DNA from: JAFARE01 sp035566535
Lineage (GTDB): Bacteria; Chloroflexota; Dormibacteria; Aeolococcales; Aeolococcaceae
Assembly (NCBI GenBank): GCA_035566535.1
Contig: DATMRA010000120.1
Span: forward strand, 1-25,687
DNA: 25,687 nt
Reading direction: 5' to 3'
In this document: one piece after another, positions 8,222 through 15,643 of the stretch
Numbering within the stretch: the first letter of the stretch is position 1
How the letters are laid out: each line of letters begins with the position of its first letter
Translations under genes and position numbers: made by a program
Notes under the pieces: model-generated
The model's database searches: none
What the model was told of the DNA's origin: nothing
The model's input: the letters and a program-made list of their open reading frames with translations, nothing else

Positions 8222-9096
8222 CAGTACCGCGGCAGTCACCCGGCCGGCTGTATCTCCTGGCGAGGCGTGCGGCGATCGTGCTCGGCCTCGAGATGCCGGC
8301 CCGCGCCATGGTCAGGGCCGCACGGCGCAGTCGCGGGCGCTTGGCGGTGGCGCTCGCGCCGCCGGCCGCGATCGGCGCCGAGCGCGCGCCCACGCCGAGC
8401 GCACCGGCAGAGCCGCAACTGTCGGACGCGGAGCGAAATGCCATCGCACGCGACCGGCTCGACAACGCAAACATCCGGTTGCTGATCTCGTTCGCATTGC
8501 ACTCTGACTCGAACTGCATTGACGTCGGCGCTCATGAAGGCACCGTTCTGGCTGAGATCCTTCGCTCCGCACCGAACGGCAGGCACATCGCGTATGAACC
8601 CATCCCCGATCTCGCGGCCCGGCTGAGAAGCCGGTTTCAGAACGTCGATGTACGGGAGGCCGCGCTCTCGAACGCAGAGGGCGAAACAACGTTCGTGTAC
8701 GTCCCCGAGGCACCGGCATACAGCGGATTGCGCGAGCGTGCCTACCCTCACGATGTCGAGACGACAACGCTCACCGTCCACACGGAGCGCCTCGATGAGG
8801 CGCTGCCGCCCGACTACCACGTCGACTTCATCAAAATCGACGTGGAGGGCGCCGAAGCACTCGTCCTCGAGGGTGCTCTCGGCGTCATCCGCCGCGATCA
8901 CCCGATCATCGTGTTTGAGCACGGCCTTGGGGGCGCCGATCACTACGGCACCACGCCTCAGCGCGTCTTCGAGCTGCTCACGGCCGAGGCGGATCTGCGC
9001 TTGTTCGATCTCGACGGCAACGGCCCGTACTCGCTGGCGCAGTTCGAGGATGAGTTCGCCCGCGGCCAGCGCTGGAACTACGTCGCGCGCCCGTGA
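8218..9096 (+). CDS. FkbM-family methyltransferase
   Basis: A 292-aa protein of the FkbM / Methyltransf_21 family of SAM-dependent O-methyltransferases, which often modify sugars in polysaccharide and natural-product clusters. An N-terminal basic, Ala-rich region (about 1-75) precedes the domain. SAM motif I is CIDVGAHEGTVLAEIL (Asp102), followed by AYEPIPDLAARL. The family hallmark FIKIDVEGAEALVLEGA (Asp208, Glu210, Glu213) and IIVFEHG follow. The ATG overlaps the preceding stop (ATGA, 8218-8221). It is the last gene of the operon; the next gene starts 35 bases later behind its own apparent promoter. Its position supports methylation of the glycan made by the upstream glycosyltransferases. 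The N-terminal extension is not recognised. Confidence 0.91.
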   Translation: MTVPRQSPGRLYLLARRAAIVLGLEMPARAMVRAARRSRGRLAVALAPPAAIGAERAPTPSAPAEPQLSDAERNAIARDRLDNANIRLLISFALHSDSNCIDVGAHEGTVLAEILRSAPNGRHIAYEPIPDLAARLRSRFQNVDVREAALSNAEGETTFVYVPEAPAYSGLRERAYPHDVETTTLTVHTERLDEALPPDYHVDFIKIDVEGAEALVLEGALGVIRRDHPIIVFEHGLGGADHYGTTPQRVFELLTAEADLRLFDLDGNGPYSLAQFEDEFARGQRWNYVARP

Positions 9097-9116
9097 GGGC
9101 GCCGCTGCTTTCGCGC

Positions 9117-9122
9117 TACCGT
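9117..9122 (+). promoter_or_regulatory. Putative -10 element (TACCGT) for a leaderless transcript
   Basis: TAnnnT-type hexamer ending 9 bases before the ATG at 9132, the same spacing as the TATAAT at 3292. No Shine-Dalgarno is seen between it and the start codon. A weaker match on its own; its support comes from the repeated architecture. Confidence 0.4.
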
Positions 9123-9131
9123 TAGCCTGAG

Positions 9132-10298
9132 ATGGACTTCGAGTTCACCGACGAGCAGCGCCATATCCGCTCTGTGGTGCGCGACTTCGCCCAAGGGGAG
9201 ATCGCGCCCACCGCAGGGGAATTCGACGAGAGCGGCGATTTCCCCTACGTGTGGGTTCAAGGCATGGCCCGCCTCGGCCTCTTCGCGCTGCCGTTTCCCG
9301 AGTCTGTCGGGGGCGCCGGTGGGGACTTCCTCTCATACGCGCTGGCGATGGAGGAGATCGCCCGGGCCGATGCCAGTGCGGCGATCACCCTCGAGGCGGC
9401 CGTGTCACTGGGCATAGCCCCATTGGTGTCATTCGGCACCCTTGAGCAGAAGCAGCGATGGCTGCCCGCACTCCTCAGCGGCGAGAAGATCTGGTCCTTC
9501 GGGCTGACCGAAGCCGAGGCCGGCTCCGACGCGGCCGCAACGCAGACCAGAGCCGTGCGCGACGGCGACATGTGGGTCATCAACGGACGCAAGGTGTTCA
9601 TCACCAATGCCGGCACCGACATCAGCGCCGGTGTGACCATCACCGCTGTCACCGGCTCGGACAACGGCACCAAGCAGATCAGCGCGATCGCGGTGGAGCG
9701 GGGCACGCCGGGGTACACGCAGGCGCCCAAGTACCGCAAGCTCGGATGGCATGCGTCGGACACGCGCGAACTGATCTTTGATGACGTGCGCGTTCCGCTC
9801 GCCAACCTGGTGGGCGAGGAGGGCGCTGGTTACCGCCAGTTCCTGCAAATTCTCGAGGGCGGGCGGGTGGCCATTGCTGCGCTGGCCGTCGGGGTTGCAC
9901 AGGCATGTCTGGACGCCGCGCTCGCGTACTCGGCCCAACGGCGGCAGTTCGGCAAGCCGATCGCGGCGTTCCAGGCTATTCAGTTCAAGCTCGCCGACAT
10001 GGCAACCCAGATCGAGCTCGCGCGGCTCATGACGTGGCGGGGTGCATGCGCCATCGATGCCGGGAAGAGCTCGGCGCCGTATGCGTCAATGGCGAAGCTG
10101 CACGCCTCTGAGGTGGCGACGGCGTGCGCCAACCAGGCCGTGCAGATTCACGGGGGATACGGCTTCATGGAGGAGTCGCCCGTGGCGCGCTACTACCGCG
10201 ACGTGAAGGTCAACGAGATCGGTGAGGGGACGAGCGAGGTGCAGCGCATTCTCATCGCGCGGCATATTCTCCGGCCGTACGAAATCCTGGAAGATTGA
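9132..10298 (+). CDS. Acyl-CoA dehydrogenase (short/branched-chain type)
   Basis: A 388-aa FAD flavoprotein that oxidises acyl-CoA to the 2-enoyl-CoA and passes electrons to ETF. The N-terminal helical domain opens MDFEFTDEQRHIRSVVRDFA. Family signature 1 is GLTEAEAGSDAAA (124-136). RRQFGKPIAAFQ is the FAD-pyrophosphate segment, and signature 2 QIHGGYGFMEESPVARYYRD lies at 338-357. The catalytic base is Glu365 in IGEGTSEVQR, the position used by short-chain and branched-chain enzymes. The length is normal. The downstream thiolase starts within 30 bases. Chain-length specificity is not readable; no ETF genes are in view. Confidence 0.95.
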   Translation: MDFEFTDEQRHIRSVVRDFAQGEIAPTAGEFDESGDFPYVWVQGMARLGLFALPFPESVGGAGGDFLSYALAMEEIARADASAAITLEAAVSLGIAPLVSFGTLEQKQRWLPALLSGEKIWSFGLTEAEAGSDAAATQTRAVRDGDMWVINGRKVFITNAGTDISAGVTITAVTGSDNGTKQISAIAVERGTPGYTQAPKYRKLGWHASDTRELIFDDVRVPLANLVGEEGAGYRQFLQILEGGRVAIAALAVGVAQACLDAALAYSAQRRQFGKPIAAFQAIQFKLADMATQIELARLMTWRGACAIDAGKSSAPYASMAKLHASEVATACANQAVQIHGGYGFMEESPVARYYRDVKVNEIGEGTSEVQRILIARHILRPYEILED

Positions 10299-10315
10299 GT
10301 GCCGAAATGGGAGGG

Positions 10316-10321
10316 TACGAT
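10316..10321 (+). promoter_or_regulatory. Putative -10 element (TACGAT) for leaderless thiolase transcript
   Basis: TACGAT ends 6 bases before the GTG at 10328. It supports that GTG as a leaderless start in place of the in-frame TTG at 10295 or ATG at 10307. Confidence 0.45.
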
Positions 10322-10327
10322 CGACCT

Positions 10328-11503
10328 GTGGAGCACGAACCGGTTATCGTGGCCGCGGCGCGAACCCCGTTCGGCAAGCTGGGCGGCGCGCTGGCAACCC
10401 TACCCGCCGTGGACCTCGGCGCGCGTGTTATTGCCGAGGTCCTCGAACGCACCGGTACCAACCCAGGAGCGGTCGATCAGCTGATCATGGGGACGGTGCT
10501 GCCGGCGGGACAGGGACAGGTCCCGGCTCGGCAGGCGGGCCTGCGAGCCGGCCTTCCGCCCACGGTGTCCGCATTCACGGTCAACAAGGTGTGCGCCAGC
10601 GCGCTCAAGGCTGTGAACCTGGGCGCACTGCTCATCCGGTCTGGAGAGGCGGACGTGGTGGTGGCAGGTGGGATGGAGTCGATGTCGCGCGCTCCCTACC
10701 TGCTCGAGGACCAACGGTTCGGCAGCAGGTTCGGCGACCGCGTCGCGGTTGACAGCATGATCCGGGATGGGCTGTGCTGCCCCGTGGACGGCGTGTTGAT
10801 GGGCGTTCACGGCAGCGAAGTCGCGGCCGAATTGGGTGTGTCCCGCGAGGAACAGGACGCATGGGCGTACCGGTCGCAGACGCGCTACGCCGCCGCGCTC
10901 GCCGCCGGCAGGTTCGGCGACGAGATCATCGACGTCGCCGTCAATGGCCACGTCGTGAGCGCGGACGAGCAGCCGCGCGCTGACACGACGCTGGAAAAGC
11001 TGGCGGCACTCCGGCCGGCTTTCGGCGAGACCAGCACGATCACCGCAGGCAACGCTCCCGGCATGAACGATGGCGCAACTGCAGTCCTGTTGATGAGCGC
11101 GGCGCGCGCACGCGCCGCGGGCCTGGCGCCCCTGGGACACTGGCTGGCATATGGAGAGTCCGCCGCAGATCACCCGTATCTCGCGACGGTGCCGGCGCTG
11201 GCCATCGAGGCCGCCATGCGCAAGACAAAGGGCGAGGTCGACACGGAAAAGCTGGGACTCGTGGAGATCAACGAGGCGTTTGCGGCCGTCGCGATAACCA
11301 GCACGCGCATGCTTGAAGTCGATCCCGAGCTGGTCAACGTCAATGGCGGCGCCATCGCGGTGGGCCATCCGATCGGCGCCAGTGGCGCACGCATTCTGAT
11401 GACGCTTCTCTACGAGTTGCGCCGCCGCGGCGGTGGTTACGGCGCGGCCGGGATCTGCAGTGGCATCGCTCAGGGCGAGGCGACTCTCGTCCGTGTCGAC
11501 TGA
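10328..11503 (+). CDS. Thiolase, acetyl-CoA C-acyltransferase type
   Basis: A thiolase of 391 aa from the GTG at 10328. It cleaves 3-ketoacyl-CoA with CoA to release acetyl-CoA, or condenses two acetyl-CoA in reverse. From this start the catalytic residues fall at Cys89 (NKVCASALKAV), His347 (GHPIGASGARI) and Cys377 (GICSGIAQGEA). These are almost the textbook positions of bacterial biosynthetic/degradative thiolases (89, 348, 378), which favours 10328 over the in-frame TTG at 10295 that overlaps the upstream stop. The N-terminus then reads EHEPVIVAAARTPFGKLGG, typical of the family. It sits between two acyl-CoA dehydrogenases. A role in fatty-acid or branched-chain breakdown is inferred from context; the direction of the reaction is not certain. 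Confidence 0.93.
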   Translation: MEHEPVIVAAARTPFGKLGGALATLPAVDLGARVIAEVLERTGTNPGAVDQLIMGTVLPAGQGQVPARQAGLRAGLPPTVSAFTVNKVCASALKAVNLGALLIRSGEADVVVAGGMESMSRAPYLLEDQRFGSRFGDRVAVDSMIRDGLCCPVDGVLMGVHGSEVAAELGVSREEQDAWAYRSQTRYAAALAAGRFGDEIIDVAVNGHVVSADEQPRADTTLEKLAALRPAFGETSTITAGNAPGMNDGATAVLLMSAARARAAGLAPLGHWLAYGESAADHPYLATVPALAIEAAMRKTKGEVDTEKLGLVEINEAFAAVAITSTRMLEVDPELVNVNGGAIAVGHPIGASGARILMTLLYELRRRGGGYGAAGICSGIAQGEATLVRVD

Positions 11504-12611
11504 GGTCGTCGCCGCTCCCGTTATTGGTGATCGCATCGCGGCCTTTGTTCGCGACTTCGTCCGGCCGAACGCGGCCGCGATGACGCGTGGCCAGGGACCC
11601 CGGCCCGACGACGTTGTCGAGGCCGCCGGTGAGGTGGGTCTTGCCGGGATCCTGACCCCGGTGCGCTTCGGTGGCGCCGGTGGCAGCCATCGCGACTTCG
11701 TGGATCTCATCGAGGCGGTGGCCACAGCCGACGCGAGCATGGCGGTCATCATCGACGTACATGCCTCGGTTGGCACCGAGCCGATCATCGATTTCGGCAG
11801 TGATGACCAGAAAATGCGATACCTGCCGCGCCTTGCTTCTGGAGAGTGGCTGGCGGCGTTTGCGCTGACGGAGCCGGCAGGAGGGAGCGACGCCGCATCA
11901 CTGCAGATGCGCGCGGACCGCGACGGCGACGGATACCTCATCACCGGCACCAAGACATTCATCACAAGCGCAGGCGCGGCGGACATGTACATCGTTATCG
12001 CGCGCACCGGTCAAGGCACGCGCGGCATCACGGCGTTTCTCGTGGAGTCCCGATGGACCGGTGTCAGCGCGGGCGCGCCATTCGAGAAGCTCGGCCTGCA
12101 CGGATCCTGGACCGGCGAGCTGGTCCTCGACGGTGTCCACGTTCCGTCTGCCAACCGATTGGGGCCAGAGGGCGCCGGCTTTCGCGTGGCGATGTCTGCG
12201 CTTGACAGCGGGCGCGTGGGCATATCGGCACAGGCGGTGGGGATTGCTCAAGGCGCGCTCGACGCGGCGGTGGCAGAGTCGCGTGCGCGCATAGCAGCCG
12301 GCGCGGAGGTCGATGAGGTGACCCTGGCCGATATGGAGGCGGCGACCATGGCGGCGCGCGCGCTGACCCGCCACACGGCTGCCTTGGTCGACGCGGGTGA
12401 GCCGGCCACACTCGATGCCTCGGTATCCAAGCTGTACGCGACCGACGCGTGCGTTGCTGTCGCGCACGCGGCCGTCCAGCTCTGCGCACCGGCGTCGGCC
12501 TCCGAGATGCACCCGGCGACTATCCGGCTGCGTGACGCCAAAGCGTCCCAGATCTACGAAGGCACCAACCAGATCCAGCGGCAGATCATCGCGCGCGAGT
12601 TGCTCAGCTAG
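11493..12611 (+). CDS. Divergent acyl-CoA dehydrogenase-like flavoprotein
   Basis: An acyl-CoA dehydrogenase homologue of about 372 aa. The frame is open from 11433, but the GTG at 11493, overlapping the thiolase stop by 11 bases, gives a sensible N-terminus (STEVVAAPVIGDRIAAF). Signature 1 is intact (ALTEPAGGSDAASL, 124-137) and the catalytic Glu356 sits in IYEGTNQIQR. Two conserved cofactor-contact segments are missing. The RxQFG stretch is replaced by ESRARIAAGAEVDE (262-275), and the QxxGGxGY stretch by QLCAPASASEMHP (329-341). In known enzymes those segments contact FAD across the dimer interface, so this protein may bind FAD differently, act only in a heteromer with a neighbouring paralogue, or have a different role. 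The reading frame itself is clean. Confidence 0.88.
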   Translation: MSTEVVAAPVIGDRIAAFVRDFVRPNAAAMTRGQGPRPDDVVEAAGEVGLAGILTPVRFGGAGGSHRDFVDLIEAVATADASMAVIIDVHASVGTEPIIDFGSDDQKMRYLPRLASGEWLAAFALTEPAGGSDAASLQMRADRDGDGYLITGTKTFITSAGAADMYIVIARTGQGTRGITAFLVESRWTGVSAGAPFEKLGLHGSWTGELVLDGVHVPSANRLGPEGAGFRVAMSALDSGRVGISAQAVGIAQGALDAAVAESRARIAAGAEVDEVTLADMEAATMAARALTRHTAALVDAGEPATLDASVSKLYATDACVAVAHAAVQLCAPASASEMHPATIRLRDAKASQIYEGTNQIQRQIIARELLS

Positions 12612-12646
12612 TCGCCGCGGAATCGCACGCGACGGGGGCGGATTGC

Positions 12647-12652
12647 TAGCAT
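12647..12652 (+). promoter_or_regulatory. Putative -10 element (TAGCAT) for a leaderless transcript
   Basis: TAGCAT ends 7 bases before the GTG at 12660, with no Shine-Dalgarno in between. Same arrangement as at 3292, 9117 and 10316. Confidence 0.45.
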
Positions 12653-12659
12653 CGACGCC

Positions 12660-13808
12660 GTGGATATCCGTCTCAACGAAGAGCAGCAGATGATTCGCCA
12701 GACGGTGCGCGAACTGGCGCGTGACAAGATCGCCCCGCGCGCGGCCGAGATCGATCGCACAGGCGAGTTCCCCTGGGATGTGGTCGATCTGTTTCGCACG
12801 CACGACCTGTTCGCTCTTCCGTTTGCCCCCGAATACGGGGGCCTCAGCGGCAGCGCCCTGACACTCAACATCGCCATCGAGGAAGTGGCCAAGGCGTGTG
12901 CTACGAGTGCGTTGATCCTGGCCGTGCAGGCCCTCGGCGCGTACCCCATCATGATCGCGGGGAGCGACGAGCAGAAACAGCGCCTTCTCCCCGACCTCGC
13001 CAGTGGCAAGAAGCTCGCCGCGTATGCGTTGACCGAACCTGGCGCCGGAAGTGACCCGGCGGCGATGGAGACGCGCGCGGAGTTGCACGACGGCGAGTAC
13101 GTCATCACGGGCAGCAAGATCTGGATCACCGACGGCGGAGTTGCAGACACAATCGTCGTATTCGCCAAGACGAATCCCAAGGAGCGGGCCAAGGGCGTGA
13201 GCGCGTTCGTGCTGGAGAATGCCCAGTCCCTCAAGGGTTTCGAAGCCAACACCATCCACGGCAAACTCGGCATCAGAGGTAGCAATACGGCCGAGTTGCG
13301 CCTCGACGAGGTGGTGGTGCCGGCGGCGAACCGGTTGGGAAAGGAAGGTGAAGGCTTCAGTATCGCCATGCGGGTGCTGGACCGCTCACGGCCCGGAGTG
13401 GCAGCGCAGGCGATCGGCATCGCGCAGGGAGCGCTCGACTACGCCGTTGGATACGCAAAGGAACGCAAGCAGTTCGGCAAGGCGATCGGTGAATTCCAGG
13501 GGATCCAGTTCATGATCGCGGACATGGAAGCCCAGACTGCTGCCGCAAGGGCGATGGTCTACTGGGCGTCCCAGCTCATCGACGATCACAGTCCCGATGT
13601 GACCCATCACGCCGCCATCGCCAAGTTGCTGGCGGGCGATGCCGCGATGAAGGTGACCACGGACGCTGTGCAGATCCTCGGCGGTTACGGCTACGTCAAC
13701 GAATATCCGGTCGAGCGGATGATGCGCGACGCCAAGATCACGCAGATCTACGAGGGGACGAATCAGATCCAGCGCGTGGTCATCGCGCGCGATCTGCTGC
13801 GCAACTAG
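12660..13808 (+). CDS. Acyl-CoA dehydrogenase
   Basis: A 382-aa canonical acyl-CoA dehydrogenase starting at GTG (MDIRLNEEQQMIRQTVRELA). It has signature 1 ALTEPGAGSDPAA (123-135), the FAD-contact segment RKQFGKAIGEFQ, signature 2 QILGGYGYVNEYPVERMMRD, and the catalytic Glu365 in IYEGTNQIQR. It is the best-conserved of the three dehydrogenases and could form heteromers with the divergent one just upstream, though that is speculation. It appears to have its own -10 element 7 bases before the start codon. The coupling-ATPase gene follows after 56 bases on the same strand with no obvious terminator between. Confidence 0.95.
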   Translation: MDIRLNEEQQMIRQTVRELARDKIAPRAAEIDRTGEFPWDVVDLFRTHDLFALPFAPEYGGLSGSALTLNIAIEEVAKACATSALILAVQALGAYPIMIAGSDEQKQRLLPDLASGKKLAAYALTEPGAGSDPAAMETRAELHDGEYVITGSKIWITDGGVADTIVVFAKTNPKERAKGVSAFVLENAQSLKGFEANTIHGKLGIRGSNTAELRLDEVVVPAANRLGKEGEGFSIAMRVLDRSRPGVAAQAIGIAQGALDYAVGYAKERKQFGKAIGEFQGIQFMIADMEAQTAAARAMVYWASQLIDDHSPDVTHHAAIAKLLAGDAAMKVTTDAVQILGGYGYVNEYPVERMMRDAKITQIYEGTNQIQRVVIARDLLRN

Positions 13809-13864
13809 GCGAGCGCGATGGTCCGCGGCATGTCTCGAGCGCTGCACACAGACTCACCGGCGCA

Positions 13865-15637
13865 ATGGCATCGTCAGCGAGTCATTCTCTCGGCGCTCGC
13901 GCTGCCGAAGCCAGGCTGATCGGCGGGATTCTCGGCTTCTGGTTGGTTGGGTGGACGCTGCTGACGGCGTCCGCTTGGGTGGCCGGCGGCCGGCCGACAG
14001 CGTCGCCGGTCGCGCTCGTCGATCCCGCAACCATCGCGGCGCATGTTCGAGGGGATCACGGCGTCGTTGCGTGGCACCTCGTCGCCGCCTACGGCCCGAT
14101 CGTCCAACCCGTCTTCTGGCTGGTTCTTGGCATTGCCAACGTGCTCACCCTCAGCGGTGTGATCGTCACGGTGCGAACGCGGACGGCGATCGCCACCTGG
14201 GCACGCCATCGCGCCGGTACCGTGCGCCATCCGAGGCGCACCGGTGACTGGGCGCGCGGCCACGAGTTGCACGGGCTGCGCACGCGGCGAACCAAGCCGG
14301 GCGCCTTTGTGCTGGGGTTGCACGGACGCACGCCGCTGATGACGCAACCCGAGACGAGCGTGCTCGTGGTCGGGCCAACGCGGTCGGGCAAGACGAGCTC
14401 GCTGATCGTGCCCAATCTTTTCGCCTGGAGGGGTCCTGCCGTCGTGACGAGCACGAAGAGCGAGCTTGTCGACATCACTGCCGCGCATCGGCAATCTGCC
14501 GGTCCCGTCTACGTGTATGACCCCACCGGGGAGATAGGCGGCCGCTATCAGACGGTGACATGGTCGCCGCTCGCGAACTGTGACAGCCTCGATCACGCCT
14601 GGCGGGTTGCGGCGTGGCTGTGCGCGGGACTCCAGCAGGGAACCGGGCGAGGCGACAACGACTGGGCGCACTGGGCAGAGTCAGGCAAGCTGCTCATCGC
14701 GCCGCTCATGTACGCGGCTGCGGTGGCAGGCCGGTCGATCGTGGATGTCCAAATGTGGATCCACGGTTTCGACGTGGCGACCCCACTCTCGATCCTCGAG
14801 GACGCGCTGTTCGATCCGGCTTCGACGCACTCCGATGACGCAGCGCGCGCCGTCGCCATGCTCACATCGGTGGATCAGAGGCCGGAGAAGGAGCGCGGCA
14901 CTGTGTTCTCCACGGTGACGCGAATCTTCAGCGTCTTCAACGAGCAACCCGTCGCCGCGTCTGCCGCATGGAACCGGTTCGAACCGGTCGACTTTCTCGC
15001 CCGCAGCGGCACGCTCTACCTCTGCACGCCCCGGCAGTCGCCGGAGCGCGTGTCGTCCCTCTTCGTCGGCCTGCTCATGAGCGTCGTCACCGCTGCGTAC
15101 GGCATCGCGGATGCAAGCGAAACCGGCCGCCTCGATCGCGAGCTCGGCCTGTTCCTCGACGAGCTCGCCAACATCGTTCCCGTCGAGGATCTTCCCGCAC
15201 TCGCCTCCCAGGGAGCGGGCCGCGGCGTGGTGCTGATGTCCATCGTCCAGGACCTGAGCCAGCTGCGCGCGCGGTACGGCGCCGATAAGGCCCACTCCAT
15301 CCTCAACAACCACACATGCAAGGTTGTTCTGCCCGGAGTCGGGGACCCCGAGACGGCCGATGTGCTGTCGCGGCTCATCGGGCAGCGCTCCTTCACCGAT
15401 GTCCAGGTGAGTCGTGGCGCCGATGGGACGGTCAGCCGTTCATACGCTGCCCGCCTCGAACCGCTGGCCACGCCAGACGCGTTGCGCCAGTTGCACGAGG
15501 GCACGGCGGTCGTGCTCTACCGTGGACGCCCGGCTGCAGTTATCCGCACCCGACCCTGGTTCGCGGACCGGACCATGCGCCGCCTGGCGCAGCGCAGGTA
15601 TGTGCGAGATGCCGAGGAGGTCCGCCGGGCCGCGTGA
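13865..15637 (+). CDS. VirD4/TraG-type conjugative coupling ATPase, orphan
   Basis: A 590-aa type IV secretion coupling protein of the actinobacterial VirD4/TraG group. These hexameric ATPases recruit DNA or protein substrates to a secretion channel. Two N-terminal membrane helices are visible at about 18-40 and 79-103. The ATPase domain has Walker A GPTRSGKT (170-177, Lys176) and Walker B LGLFLDELANI (Asp432, Glu433). The all-alpha substrate domain lies between them, around HWAESGKLLIAPLMYAAAV. The C-terminal block NNHTCKVVLPGVGDPETADVL matches the TraG/TraM-recognition region. No relaxase, VirB4-like ATPase or other channel gene is in the window. It follows an acyl-CoA dehydrogenase on the same strand and ends 6 bases from a convergent gene. 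It may be a relic of an integrated element or serve a secretion system encoded elsewhere. Confidence 0.88.
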   Translation: MASSASHSLGARAAEARLIGGILGFWLVGWTLLTASAWVAGGRPTASPVALVDPATIAAHVRGDHGVVAWHLVAAYGPIVQPVFWLVLGIANVLTLSGVIVTVRTRTAIATWARHRAGTVRHPRRTGDWARGHELHGLRTRRTKPGAFVLGLHGRTPLMTQPETSVLVVGPTRSGKTSSLIVPNLFAWRGPAVVTSTKSELVDITAAHRQSAGPVYVYDPTGEIGGRYQTVTWSPLANCDSLDHAWRVAAWLCAGLQQGTGRGDNDWAHWAESGKLLIAPLMYAAAVAGRSIVDVQMWIHGFDVATPLSILEDALFDPASTHSDDAARAVAMLTSVDQRPEKERGTVFSTVTRIFSVFNEQPVAASAAWNRFEPVDFLARSGTLYLCTPRQSPERVSSLFVGLLMSVVTAAYGIADASETGRLDRELGLFLDELANIVPVEDLPALASQGAGRGVVLMSIVQDLSQLRARYGADKAHSILNNHTCKVVLPGVGDPETADVLSRLIGQRSFTDVQVSRGADGTVSRSYAARLEPLATPDALRQLHEGTAVVLYRGRPAAVIRTRPWFADRTMRRLAQRRYVRDAEEVRRAA

Positions 15638-15643
15638 GCGCGG

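Noticed and set aside
10400..12007. Long minus-strand open frame opposite the thiolase and second dehydrogenase
   Set aside because: Antisense shadow of high-GC coding DNA: composition is Arg/Ala/His-rich with no recognisable domain, and the plus strand encodes clear enzymes.
11898..13259. 453-codon minus-strand open frame opposite two acyl-CoA dehydrogenases
   Set aside because: No family motifs; explained by codon bias of the plus-strand genes.
13809..13864. Mobile-element boundary next to the coupling ATPase
   Set aside because: No direct or inverted repeats, tRNA or integrase found; base composition does not visibly change across the gap.
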